From Flavobacteriia bacterium 40-80 (GTDB lineage Bacteria > Bacteroidota > Bacteroidia > Flavobacteriales_D > Crocinitomicaceae), in contig MKVF01000006.1 in assembly GCA_001899145.1 (NCBI GenBank), positions 62,001 through 126,000 of the forward strand: a stretch of 64,000 bases of DNA, in the 5' to 3' direction. The first letter of the stretch is position 1, and each line of letters begins with the position of its first letter. The notes below the pieces were generated by a model. The model saw only the letters and a list, made by a program, of their open reading frames with translations, searched no databases and had not been told where the DNA came from. The position numbers and the translations under genes are program-made. Positions 27,800-36,029 of this stretch are shown here, one piece after another.

Positions 27800-27862
27800 G
27801 GGTTTCAGTAAAGCGATTTTCTGATATGTAAAATATTTCTGTAAATCAAGGGTTTTAGTAAA
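27800..27862. repeat. Two 13-base direct repeats 50 bases apart in the dnaA-thioesterase gap
   Basis: GGGTTTCAGTAAA at 27800-27812 and GGGTTTTAGTAAA at 27850-27862 differ at one base. They lie in the 238-base divergent gap between dnaA and the next gene. Either regulatory sites or chance in AT-rich DNA. Confidence 0.35.
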
Positions 27863-27886
27863 AAAAAGTTAAAAATAGCCAGGGAG

Positions 27887-28300
27887 ATGGACATCAATTT
27901 TATTAATCAGACGACGTTAAGAGTGAGATACGGGGAAACAGACCAGATGGGGTATGTTTACTACGGTAATTATGCGCAATATTTTGAAGTAGGTCGTGTC
28001 GAGGCGATGAGAGAAGCGGGGATGTCTTACCGTGAACTGGAAGAAACAGGATATATGCTTCCGGTGGTTAACTTGCAGGTTAATTATTTGCTTCCGGCTA
28101 AGTATGATGATCTGGTTACTGTAAAAACAGAAATTGTATCTTTAAAAGGAGCGCGTTTACTGTTCCAGTATGAAATCCTGAAAGAAAACAGTGTTTTATG
28201 TAACGGAGAAACTACTCTTGTTTTTGTGAATAAACTAACAATGAGGCCGACTCCGCCACCGAAAAATTTTATCGGATTAATAGAGAGTTTGAATAAATAA
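27887..28300 (+). CDS. Acyl-CoA thioesterase, YbgC/4-hydroxybenzoyl-CoA thioesterase type
   Basis: Hot-dog fold thioesterase, probably cytosolic. The family motif GETDQMGYVYYGNYAQYFE (about residues 16-34) includes the catalytic Asp of the YbgC/4HBT group. The rest follows the hot-dog layout with the central helix at about 32-46 and strands such as LQVNYLLPAKYDDLV and ARLLFQYEI. Length 137 is normal. It has an unusually clear ribosome binding site for this genome (AGGGAG just before the ATG). It is divergent from dnaA. Substrate chain length and physiological role cannot be told. Confidence 0.9.
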   Translation: MDINFINQTTLRVRYGETDQMGYVYYGNYAQYFEVGRVEAMREAGMSYRELEETGYMLPVVNLQVNYLLPAKYDDLVTVKTEIVSLKGARLLFQYEILKENSVLCNGETTLVFVNKLTMRPTPPPKNFIGLIESLNK

Positions 28301-28361
28301 TCCTGCTTGTTTGTATTTTCATTGATTTTAAATGTATATTTAAGAAAGTAAGCATAAAGTT

Positions 28362-29354
28362 ATGGACAGTCAAAATAAGCGATTTGAATTTGTACCGTTT
28401 ACTACACAGGTACTTCAAAGAAAAGTTTTCCCCAGAGAAGGAGAAATAAAGCTGGGAGAACGGTTAAAAGCTCTGGACAATCACGCAGGATCACGTTATT
28501 ACCTGATCGGTATAAATGAAGATATCGGTCCGCAGGCGAATCATGGAAAATCGGGTAGCCTCGGAGCTTTTGATTCTTTTCTGGATTATTTCCTGAACAT
28601 TCAGTCCAATGAGCATTTAGCAGGAGATAATATTTGCGTGCTGGGCCAGGTAAACCAGATGTACAGCCATGCTGATGTGGAAGCTTCCCGGTTAATGGTT
28701 GAGGAACTGGATAATTTTGTTTTACAGATACTAAATGAATATCTACCGGAGGACGCGGTTCCGATTGTGATCGGTGGCGGGCATAATAATGCGTATCCGC
28801 TTATAAAATGGTCTTTTCAGAAGCTATCACATCCGATAAATGTTATCAATATTGATCCACATGCGGATTTGCGCCCTCTGGAAGGAAGACACAGCGGTAA
28901 TCCGTTTTCATATGCAATAAGCGAGGGGATGCTGAACAAATACCATGTAATGGGATTGCATCAGTCTTATAATTCACAATATATTCTGGATGAGCTGAGA
29001 ACAAAGGAATGTGTTTATTCTTTTTTTGAAGATTATGTGAGAGGAGAGAGTTTTTCCAAAGATCTGGAACGTTTTTTTGAGTCAGTGAGCCAGAGAGAAT
29101 ACGGAATTGATCTGGATCTGGATGCTATTGAAAATATGCCGACAAGTGCGATTACGCCCAGCGGTATTTCCATTCAGCAGGCAAGAAAGTATATTTGTAA
29201 GATGGGGAACAGCCCAAAAGTTCAGTACTTCCATCTGCCGGAAGCAGCTCCCGTAGCTGTTGACAAATTGAAATACCTGGTAGGGAAGACGCTCAGTTAC
29301 TTTGTTTCTGACTTTATTAAAATGAATATGCAGGCGGTTAATCACAAGAAATGA
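28362..29354 (+). CDS. Arginase-family hydrolase, formimidoylglutamase-like
   Basis: Ureohydrolase-fold enzyme, likely cleaving formiminoglutamate in histidine breakdown; agmatinase or arginase activity is not excluded. The metal ligands of the family are visible: His in GGGHNNAYP (about residue 140), Asp-His-Asp in NIDPHADLR (about 165) and the Asp pair in GIDLDLDAIE (about 250). Length 330 is typical. The gene overlaps the following patatin gene by four bases (ATGA), so the two are translationally coupled. No other histidine-utilisation gene is in the window, so the pathway assignment is family knowledge only. Confidence 0.88.
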   Translation: MDSQNKRFEFVPFTTQVLQRKVFPREGEIKLGERLKALDNHAGSRYYLIGINEDIGPQANHGKSGSLGAFDSFLDYFLNIQSNEHLAGDNICVLGQVNQMYSHADVEASRLMVEELDNFVLQILNEYLPEDAVPIVIGGGHNNAYPLIKWSFQKLSHPINVINIDPHADLRPLEGRHSGNPFSYAISEGMLNKYHVMGLHQSYNSQYILDELRTKECVYSFFEDYVRGESFSKDLERFFESVSQREYGIDLDLDAIENMPTSAITPSGISIQQARKYICKMGNSPKVQYFHLPEAAPVAVDKLKYLVGKTLSYFVSDFIKMNMQAVNHKK

Positions 29355-31585
29355 TTATTTTAAGGAAGACGCGTAAATTTTTAGAATGTTTTTTCCCTTT
29401 GAGATTGCTGCTGGCACATCTCAAATACAATTTAATCACCTGTATTTACTGGGTGATCTTGTTTGGGATTGTAGCAGATAAATTTGCGACGGATTACGGA
29501 GTTCCTTATTTATTTCTTTCTCCGGAATATAACGGCGCGGTTAGCTGGCTGTCATTTTTATTCATTGGTTTTGCCGTAGGAGGCTTTTCCATTGCTTATA
29601 ACATTTACAGTTATATGATCATGGGAAAAGTATTTCCCTTTATATCAACTTTGTCAAAACCGTTTTATAAATTTTGTATCAATAATGCTGTTTTACCCGT
29701 TTCATTCTGCATTTTTTACCTGATCCGTGCTTCAAAATTCCAGCTGGAAGAAGAAATGGCATCGGGCATTGATGTATTTGTATTTAACCTGTCTTTTATC
29801 GCCGGCTTTCTTCTGTTTGTGCTATTATCATTTTTGTACTTTTTCCCTACCAGCAAGGATGTTTTCAAGCTTTCAGGAGATACTTACGCTGATCTGGAGG
29901 AAGAACCTGTAAGCTCGTTTTTTCACAAACAGGAAGATTGGACCAAGATCCGGAAGTACAAACAGAAAACCTACATTTATCTCCAGTCATTTTCCTCACT
30001 TAAATTAAGCCGGCCGATTCAGCATTATGACAAAATGTTGCTGGAGAAAGTTTTTTCACAGAATTATATCAATGCGACCTTATTCGAAATAGCTACGCTT
30101 ATCGCTTTCTTTGGGCTTGGCCTCTTTAAAGAAATTTCATTTTTACAGCTGCCCGCCGGGATGAGTATTATCATGCTGCTGACAGTTATTTTAATGTTGT
30201 TTTCCGTCTTCTCTTCCTGGTTCCGGAAATGGACTTATCCGTTCCTTATCATTCTGTTGGTCTGCTTAAACTTTTTATCTAAGAATACGGCATTATTTCG
30301 TTATAATACTTATGCTTACGGATTGAGTTACCAGGTTAAGAAACACAAAAATTATTCCTGGAAAACTATCCAGAAAACAGCGGATGACTCTTTGCTGAAT
30401 CTGAAAACCATAGAGAATGCAAAATTGATTTTATCTAACTGGAAACAATGTACTCAGGTTGAAAAGCCGAAGCTGATCATAGTAATGACTTCCGGCGGCG
30501 GATTGAGAAGCTCTTTGTGGACATTTGAAGTTTTGAATTACCTGGACAGCATTTCAGGACGTAAGTTTAATGATCATTTACACATGATTACCGGAGCTTC
30601 CGGAGGAATGATCGGAGCAGCATATTACCGGTCCCTGCTGCTGGAAGAAAGCCTGAAAACCAATTTTAAGTGGGATACACAAAAATTCAGAGAGAATATT
30701 TCGTCGGATTTACTGAACAATCTGTCATTATCAGCTTCTGTAAACGATTTATTTTTACGTCTGGCAAAATTTGAATATAAAGGAAAGCTATATTCAAAAG
30801 ACAGAGGTTATGCTTTTGAGCATCAATTACATAAAAATACGGGTAACATCTTGGAACATCCGCTTTCTTATTTTGCCCCGTATGAAAAAACAGCAACCAT
30901 ACCGTTGATGATCTTTTCTCCGACTATTGTAAATGATGGCAGAAGACTGATAATCAGTTCTCAGTCTTTGAATTTCATGAGCCATGCAACAGGTGAGGAC
31001 CGGCTGACAAGATCTTATGAGAATATTGATATCCATTCTTTTTTTAAAGGAAATAATGCCGGACAGCTGCGGTTCAGCAGCGTGTTGAGAATGAGCGCAA
31101 CCTTTCCGTATATCCTTCCGATGACAAGCTTACCGACTTATCCCGAGGTGGATGTGATGGATGCCGGGATCAGGGATAATTACGGAGGAAAAGTAACATT
31201 AGAGTACTTATATGAATTAAAAGACTGGATAAAGGAAAATACCAGTGGCGTCATCATTGTGCAGATCCGCGACAAAAAGAAATTGCTTGTTGATGAACGA
31301 ATGGCACAAATTTCCCTTTTTGATAAATTGACCGTTCCTGCGACAACGATGATGAGAAACTTTACCAAAACGCAGGATTATGATATTGATGAAATGATGA
31401 AGTTTGCGTTGGGAAGCTTTGCTTTTCCGACAGATATTGTTACCTACAATCTTAAAGAAGCTGAAAATATGCGGATTTCCCTTTCATGGCACCTCACTAA
31501 AAATGAAAAGAAAACCATCAGGGAAGCGATTTACAGCAAGGATAATCAGGAAGAGTTCAGTCATTTCCTGAACCTGTTTAAGTAA
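29351..31585 (+). CDS. Polytopic membrane protein with C-terminal patatin-like phospholipase domain
   Basis: Predicted membrane-bound lipid hydrolase. About seven hydrophobic helices fill residues 27-310 (for example near 28-46, 66-90, 108-126, 143-165, 240-258, 264-285, 292-308). The patatin domain follows: oxyanion-hole motif SGGGLRSS (about 378), nucleophile elbow GASGG with Ser417, and the Asp604 of DAG (in place of the usual DGG). Standard bacterial patatins are about 300 residues and soluble or secreted, so the membrane half is a large addition. Coupled by ATGA overlap to the ureohydrolase. Lipid substrate unknown. Confidence 0.88.
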   Translation: MIILRKTRKFLECFFPLRLLLAHLKYNLITCIYWVILFGIVADKFATDYGVPYLFLSPEYNGAVSWLSFLFIGFAVGGFSIAYNIYSYMIMGKVFPFISTLSKPFYKFCINNAVLPVSFCIFYLIRASKFQLEEEMASGIDVFVFNLSFIAGFLLFVLLSFLYFFPTSKDVFKLSGDTYADLEEEPVSSFFHKQEDWTKIRKYKQKTYIYLQSFSSLKLSRPIQHYDKMLLEKVFSQNYINATLFEIATLIAFFGLGLFKEISFLQLPAGMSIIMLLTVILMLFSVFSSWFRKWTYPFLIILLVCLNFLSKNTALFRYNTYAYGLSYQVKKHKNYSWKTIQKTADDSLLNLKTIENAKLILSNWKQCTQVEKPKLIIVMTSGGGLRSSLWTFEVLNYLDSISGRKFNDHLHMITGASGGMIGAAYYRSLLLEESLKTNFKWDTQKFRENISSDLLNNLSLSASVNDLFLRLAKFEYKGKLYSKDRGYAFEHQLHKNTGNILEHPLSYFAPYEKTATIPLMIFSPTIVNDGRRLIISSQSLNFMSHATGEDRLTRSYENIDIHSFFKGNNAGQLRFSSVLRMSATFPYILPMTSLPTYPEVDVMDAGIRDNYGGKVTLEYLYELKDWIKENTSGVIIVQIRDKKKLLVDERMAQISLFDKLTVPATTMMRNFTKTQDYDIDEMMKFALGSFAFPTDIVTYNLKEAENMRISLSWHLTKNEKKTIREAIYSKDNQEEFSHFLNLFK

Positions 31586-31586
31586 A

Positions 31587-32510
31587 TCATTTTTTTACAC
31601 GTACTCCGATCACATTCGGTAACGGCCAGAATTCCCCGTTTGCATCTGTAGGATAAGTATTGGAAACGTAGCTACCTAATTTTTCAATACGGTGCTCTCC
31701 TATGTTAACATACAGGCTGGTTTGTGGTCCTCCTTCCATATAAACGGCATTGCGCAATCCCATGCTGACCATGAAATTGATCATGTAGTTCTGGCTGTAA
31801 GGGGAACGTGTAAAAATAAAATAAACCATTCCGTCTTTATCTTCCGCAACGATCAGCTGACTGCAATACTGAGCCCGCTTGTTCCAGCTCATCGGTCTGC
31901 CTTCCGCATCAATCATGCGTAAGCCTTGTGAAAAGCTGCTGTATTTAGAGCGGATAGTGCTCCATGGATGAAAAGTTAAATCGACCACATTAAAATTAGA
32001 AAGCCCTTCTTTTTTCGGATTTGCGCAAATCATCATGTTGTAGTTGGGGTAGAGCTGAGGATTATTGGCATGTTCAGCGTTATTGATGAGCAAGCCTTTA
32101 CTTTTGTAATAGTTCCGCAGATCATACATGCCGGCATTGATGACAATATTGTAATCAAATTTTTCGGCGTAATCCACTACACAAAGCAGTTCCCTGTTAT
32201 TTTGAGTGGCAGACTTAAATTCGAATTCCGCTACGGCAGGATCAATTTTTAAAATGCTGATTTTAGAATTGTTGACGATCGCTGAATCCGGAGCAGTTCG
32301 TTCTATATAGGAAATTCCTTTGGAAAGCTCGATCCATTTATTGTCATATCTGGTGTAAGAAGAGTTCTTGAACGGAGAGATAAGGGCTGTATCCTGAGGA
32401 ATGGCCAAACTGTCTGCCTGCTGCACGATATTTTCTTCTTCCACCTGAGAACATGCAGTAAACGAAAATGTTAAGGTCAATGTTCCGAAGAAAATCAGTT
32501 TTTTTACCAT
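31587..32510 (-). CDS. Phosphodiester glycosidase family lipoprotein (NAGPA/DUF2233)
   Basis: Exported lipoprotein with a phosphodiester glycosidase domain, the family that in animals uncovers mannose-6-phosphate and in bacteria acts on phosphodiester-linked sugars. Lipobox FTAC gives Cys20. The domain covers about residues 70-305 with the family features INAGMYDLRN (about 120), a middle core with SQGLRMI and VYFIFTRSPYSQ, and YMEGGPQTSLYV (about 260), which stands where the LDGG(G)S motif is usual. It starts 15 bases after the stop of the preceding membrane protein, so the two probably form an operon. Substrate is unknown; wall polymer or capsule is inference. Confidence 0.85.
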   Translation of the reverse strand: MVKKLIFFGTLTLTFSFTACSQVEEENIVQQADSLAIPQDTALISPFKNSSYTRYDNKWIELSKGISYIERTAPDSAIVNNSKISILKIDPAVAEFEFKSATQNNRELLCVVDYAEKFDYNIVINAGMYDLRNYYKSKGLLINNAEHANNPQLYPNYNMMICANPKKEGLSNFNVVDLTFHPWSTIRSKYSSFSQGLRMIDAEGRPMSWNKRAQYCSQLIVAEDKDGMVYFIFTRSPYSQNYMINFMVSMGLRNAVYMEGGPQTSLYVNIGEHRIEKLGSYVSNTYPTDANGEFWPLPNVIGVRVKK

Positions 32511-32525
32511 CTCTTTAGTTTTTTG

Positions 32526-33713
32526 CTAATAAACAAATTTATTATCAAATTTCTTACCATGAATCGGAAAAACGTTGGATAATTCACCCGAATAATAAAA
32601 TTCATAGGTTATCATTCCGAAGGTGTAACGTTTTCCGTGGACATCAATTCCCGAACCTCCGACCTTGGGATCTTTTTTCGGGACACTCTGCGGATAACCG
32701 ACATTAAATAACGTTGTCAGAATTTCCGGACGGTCATCAATCGGGAAGCCTGCACGCTGCCACTGCATTTTTATCTGTTTCACAAATAAAGCAGCATACA
32801 GATAAGAATAATAATGATTCCTGTAATCAACCAGGCGGTTCATTCGTATAGCGTCTTTTCCGCTCAAAGTATCCAGCTTGTCTCTCACGGCCGAGTAATC
32901 ACTTCCCGAATAAGTGCTGTCATCCTCTCCGGGATAAGTGATCAGCCTTTCGTATTCTTCTCCCAGATAATAAGGTGATGAAGCATCTTTCAGATAATAT
33001 TCGATTTTCTTCGCAGTATTCTCTTTGATTCCTGTTACTCCGTAGGAATACATTGATTCCACGGAAAGGATCTTCAACGGTCCGATCACCTTTTTGTAGG
33101 TCTCACGGTTAGAATTGAACAAACGGATCTGCTCTCCGACAAGACAAGCGACAATTAACCGGGATTCCACACCTGTGACTTTCGAAACGGAATCGATCAG
33201 GTGCTTGTCTTTGATAACCGCCTGCTTAAAATCTTCCCACTCGATATAATTTACCCAGTCAAAAGCATTTTTTTTACTGATCTTTTTATTTCCGTAGTCG
33301 ATGGATTTGCTTTTGTTGTAATGCCGTACTGCCCGGATATACGGATCATTTCGATCTAAAGTCAGCTCAATAACATCCAGCATTTTGTATAATTCAGTAA
33401 CATCAGCCTTCTTGTGGTACTGCGCAAGAATCGTATCTGCATTGACAGGATAATAATTATTCAGCAGTGTGATCCGGCGTAAGAAATCCATTTCTTTTCC
33501 TTTGGAAAGTTCAAATTCACGTTCTTTTCCTTTGTATTTCTCATTGATTTGTGCCAGATGTCGATTGTTGATATCTACTTCTCCTTTCTGATTGGTAAAT
33601 CCCAGCATAATGGCAAAGTAAGAAGCGCATAGGAAAAATCCGATTAACGCAAACAAAATAGTAATAGTGGTGATGGTGACCCTAACCCATCTTCTAGAGA
33701 AAAATGCTTTCAC
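32526..33713 (-). CDS. Hypothetical single-pass membrane protein with lysozyme-like features
   Basis: Unnamed protein, 395 residues from the GTG at 33713. A longer open frame starts at a TTG at 33767, but that codon lies inside the candidate promoter, and GTG gives a compact K-A-F-F-S-R-R-W start before the membrane helix. One transmembrane helix (about residues 10-34) then an extracytoplasmic part. Residues 170-375 resemble a lysozyme/lytic transglycosylase-like helical fold by my reading: TGVESRLIVACLVGEQIR with a candidate acid Glu, YGVTGIKENTAKKIE, RLVDYRNHYYSYLYAALFVKQ, RPEILTTLFNVG. The match is by pattern only. Followed by a phosphodiester glycosidase lipoprotein in the same operon. 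Confidence 0.7.
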   Translation of the reverse strand: MKAFFSRRWVRVTITTITILFALIGFFLCASYFAIMLGFTNQKGEVDINNRHLAQINEKYKGKEREFELSKGKEMDFLRRITLLNNYYPVNADTILAQYHKKADVTELYKMLDVIELTLDRNDPYIRAVRHYNKSKSIDYGNKKISKKNAFDWVNYIEWEDFKQAVIKDKHLIDSVSKVTGVESRLIVACLVGEQIRLFNSNRETYKKVIGPLKILSVESMYSYGVTGIKENTAKKIEYYLKDASSPYYLGEEYERLITYPGEDDSTYSGSDYSAVRDKLDTLSGKDAIRMNRLVDYRNHYYSYLYAALFVKQIKMQWQRAGFPIDDRPEILTTLFNVGYPQSVPKKDPKVGGSGIDVHGKRYTFGMITYEFYYSGELSNVFPIHGKKFDNKFVY

Positions 33714-33734
33714 GTATGCTTTAAAATTTGAGGT

Positions 33735-33768
33735 CAAATTTATTGCAGTTTTCGATTGGGAATACAAA
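33735..33768 (-). promoter_or_regulatory. Candidate promoter of the lysozyme-like / phosphodiester glycosidase operon
   Basis: On the minus strand TTTG (33765-33768), a 22-base spacer, TAAATTTG (33735-33742). The GTG at 33713 is 21 bases downstream; the alternative TTG start would overlap the -33 box. Confidence 0.5.
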
Positions 33769-33881
33769 ATCTCAAAAAAATATTGCAGAATTCTGCTGAA
33801 GGGATTTAACGTGTTTTCCGGAATTGGAACCGTTCGTCATAATTTGCAAAAAAATAAGTTCATCAATGCAAATGGATTTGC

Positions 33882-33889
33882 TAAATTTG
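33882..33889 (+). promoter_or_regulatory. Candidate -7 box of the pepD operon
   Basis: TAAATTTG matches TAnnTTTG and ends 13 bases before the ATG at 33903, implying a leader of only a few bases. No good -33 box. Confidence 0.45.
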
Positions 33890-33902
33890 AACAAAAAAAA
33901 TT

Positions 33903-35357
33903 ATGGCGTTACAACATATCGAACCGGCTTCATTATGGAAACATTTTTCTGATTTGAATGCTGTTCCAAGACCTTCCAAAAAAGAGGAAAGAATCATTCA
34001 ATTTATAATGGATTTCGGTAAAAACCTTGGATTGACAACTATCAAAGATAAAATCGGGAATGTGATCATCAAGAAACCGGCAACACCGGGAATGGAAGAC
34101 CGTCAGACGGTTATCCTTCAGTCACATCTGGATATGGTACACCAAAAGAACAATGCTACTGTTTTTGATTTTGATAAGCAGGGAATTGATATGTTTATCG
34201 ACGGTGACTGGGTGAAAGCAAAAGGAACAACTTTGGGCGCAGATAACGGAATCGGCGTAGCTGCCATCATGGCTATTTTAGCATCTGACGAAATCGAGCA
34301 TCCGGCTATTGAAGCGATGTTTACCATTGATGAGGAAACAGGAATGACCGGGGCAATTCATCTGAATCCTGAAAATTTCAGCGGAACTATTTTACTGAAT
34401 CTGGATACGGAAGACGACGATGAGCTGTCGATAGGATGCGCAGGAGGAATTGATACAAATACTACTTATAACTATAAGACAGTTCCTTTACAGGGAGACA
34501 ACACATTGATCGCTATCGAGCTGAAAGGGCTTATCGGCGGGCATTCCGGGATGGATATTCACAGAGGAAGAGGAAATGCCAATAAGCTGGTGAACAGAAT
34601 ACTTTATCACCTGGTTTCTCTTTTCGATGTAAAGCTGGTGGAATTTGACGGAGGAAGTCTTAGAAATGCAATTCCCAGAGAGGCAATAGCGAAGATCGCA
34701 GTTCAGAAAAGTGACAGAAAAGATGTTATTGTGGAAATTGAGAAGATCGCGGGGATCATCAGGGGAGAATTTCTTACAATTGAAAAAGGATTGGAAGTCT
34801 TTGTAACAGCGGAAGGAATTGTTGAGGAGGCGTTATCTACAGACGATACGATCAAAATTATTAATACGCTTTACGCTGTCCATAACGGAGTTTTCAGGAT
34901 GAGCCCGGATATGGAAGATTTAGTAGAAGCATCTTCCAGTCTGGCAAGAGTAATTGTAAAAGACGGAAAATTTATTACACAATCGCTTCAGCGCTCAAGC
35001 GTGGAATCAACAAAAGCGGATGTTGCGAATACAATAAGAGCGGCATTTGAGATCATGGGGTGCGGAGTGGTTCAGAATGGTGATTACCCGGGATGGAAAC
35101 CAAATCCGAATTCACCGGTTTTAAAACTGATGGCTGATTTATACAGAGAACGATTCAAAGAGGAACCGAATATCAAAGCTTGTCATGCGGGATTGGAATG
35201 TGGTATTTTGGGAAAACATTTTCCCGATCTGGATATGATTTCTTTCGGCCCGAACATAAAAGGCGCACATTCTCCGGATGAAAAAGTTCAGATTTCATCT
35301 GTTCAGAAATTCTGGGGGTATTTACTGGAAACCTTAAAACGAATCCCCCAAAAATAA
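33903..35357 (+). CDS. pepD: Aminoacyl-histidine dipeptidase (PepD, M20 family)
   Basis: Cytosolic zinc dipeptidase that cleaves beta-alanyl-histidine and other dipeptides. M20 metal and catalytic residues are visible: HLDMVHQ (His and Asp, about residue 80), GADNGIGVA (bridging Asp, about 118), DEETGMTG (catalytic Glu pair, about 147) and CHAGLECG with Glu (about 425). The inserted dimerisation domain lies between about 205 and 385. Length 484 matches the family. It heads a four-gene plus-strand operon; the DUF3820 gene overlaps its stop by one base. Confidence 0.94.
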   Translation: MALQHIEPASLWKHFSDLNAVPRPSKKEERIIQFIMDFGKNLGLTTIKDKIGNVIIKKPATPGMEDRQTVILQSHLDMVHQKNNATVFDFDKQGIDMFIDGDWVKAKGTTLGADNGIGVAAIMAILASDEIEHPAIEAMFTIDEETGMTGAIHLNPENFSGTILLNLDTEDDDELSIGCAGGIDTNTTYNYKTVPLQGDNTLIAIELKGLIGGHSGMDIHRGRGNANKLVNRILYHLVSLFDVKLVEFDGGSLRNAIPREAIAKIAVQKSDRKDVIVEIEKIAGIIRGEFLTIEKGLEVFVTAEGIVEEALSTDDTIKIINTLYAVHNGVFRMSPDMEDLVEASSSLARVIVKDGKFITQSLQRSSVESTKADVANTIRAAFEIMGCGVVQNGDYPGWKPNPNSPVLKLMADLYRERFKEEPNIKACHAGLECGILGKHFPDLDMISFGPNIKGAHSPDEKVQISSVQKFWGYLLETLKRIPQK

Positions 35358-35584
35358 TGTTCGATTCCGCAAATGCAAGAGAACAGCTGGTGGAGCTGGC
35401 TAATACCAGGATTCATTTCGGGAAGTATCAGGGACGTTATCTCATTGAGCTTCCTGAGCCTTATCTGGTATGGTTCAAGCAGAAAGGCTTTCCGCCGGGA
35501 AAGTTGGGGGAACAACTACAACAAATTTTGGAAATTAAGATGAACGGGCTGGAGCAGTTAATTTATCCGTTAATCAAAAGATAA
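35357..35584 (+). CDS. DUF3820 family small protein
   Basis: A 75-residue protein of the DUF3820 family. The pattern is typical: RIHFGKYQGRYLIELPEPYL (about residues 18-37), in which the FGK..G..L..LP.PYL motif is the family signature, then WFKQKGFPPGKLG. Other members are annotated as quorum-sensing-regulated or nucleic-acid-related without firm function. Its ATG overlaps the pepD stop by one base (TAATG), so translation is coupled. Function unknown. Confidence 0.85.
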   Translation: MFDSANAREQLVELANTRIHFGKYQGRYLIELPEPYLVWFKQKGFPPGKLGEQLQQILEIKMNGLEQLIYPLIKR

Positions 35585-35589
35585 TATAA

Positions 35590-36027
35590 ATGGAAAACAG
35601 GATTTATAAAACAAAAGTACTTTGGTCACAAATGGATCCGAATCAGCATTTAAGACATTCAGCGTATGCGGATATTGCAGCATCAGCCCGTCTTGATCTC
35701 CTGGAAGCCGGAGGAATAGATATGACTGTTTTGGCGAGAATAAAATTCGGTCCAGTGCTGTTTAAGGAAGAACTGGTCTATCGGAAGGAAGTTCACGGAG
35801 TTCAGGAGATTACTGTGAGATCTTATCTGAAGCGTATCGAAAGAGCTTATTCAAGATGGGCGATTGTTTCTGAAATATACCGTCAGGATGGAGAATTAGC
35901 TTGCATTGTTTCGGTTGAAGGAGCTTGGATTGATTTGAAAATAAGAAAAGTAGCTTCTCTTCCTGAAGAATACAGAGCTGCGTTTCTGAATACCCCGAAA
36001 ACAGAAGACTTTCAAATTATTGACTGA
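35590..36027 (+). CDS. Acyl-CoA thioesterase-like protein (hot-dog fold)
   Basis: Second 4HBT-like hot-dog protein in the window, only distantly like the one at 27.9 kb. The region WSQMDPNQHLRHSAYADIA (about residues 11-29) matches the D-x-N-x-H variant of the active-site motif found in many thioesterases, followed by the long helix and strands (IKFGPVLFKEELVY, ITVRSYLKRIE). Length 145 is normal. It lies 5 bases after DUF3820 and 2 bases before the nuclease-like gene, so it is in the pepD operon. Substrate unknown. Confidence 0.85.
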   Translation: MENRIYKTKVLWSQMDPNQHLRHSAYADIAASARLDLLEAGGIDMTVLARIKFGPVLFKEELVYRKEVHGVQEITVRSYLKRIERAYSRWAIVSEIYRQDGELACIVSVEGAWIDLKIRKVASLPEEYRAAFLNTPKTEDFQIID

Positions 36028-36029
36028 TT

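Noticed and set aside
27649-27886. Possible oriC next to dnaA
   Set aside because: No TTATCCACA-like boxes or clusters seen in the gap, and in this phylum dnaA is often away from oriC. Only two short direct repeats are present.
33714-33767. Longer TTG start for the lysozyme-like membrane protein
   Set aside because: The TTG overlaps the predicted -33 box; the GTG at 33713 fits the membrane-helix start better.
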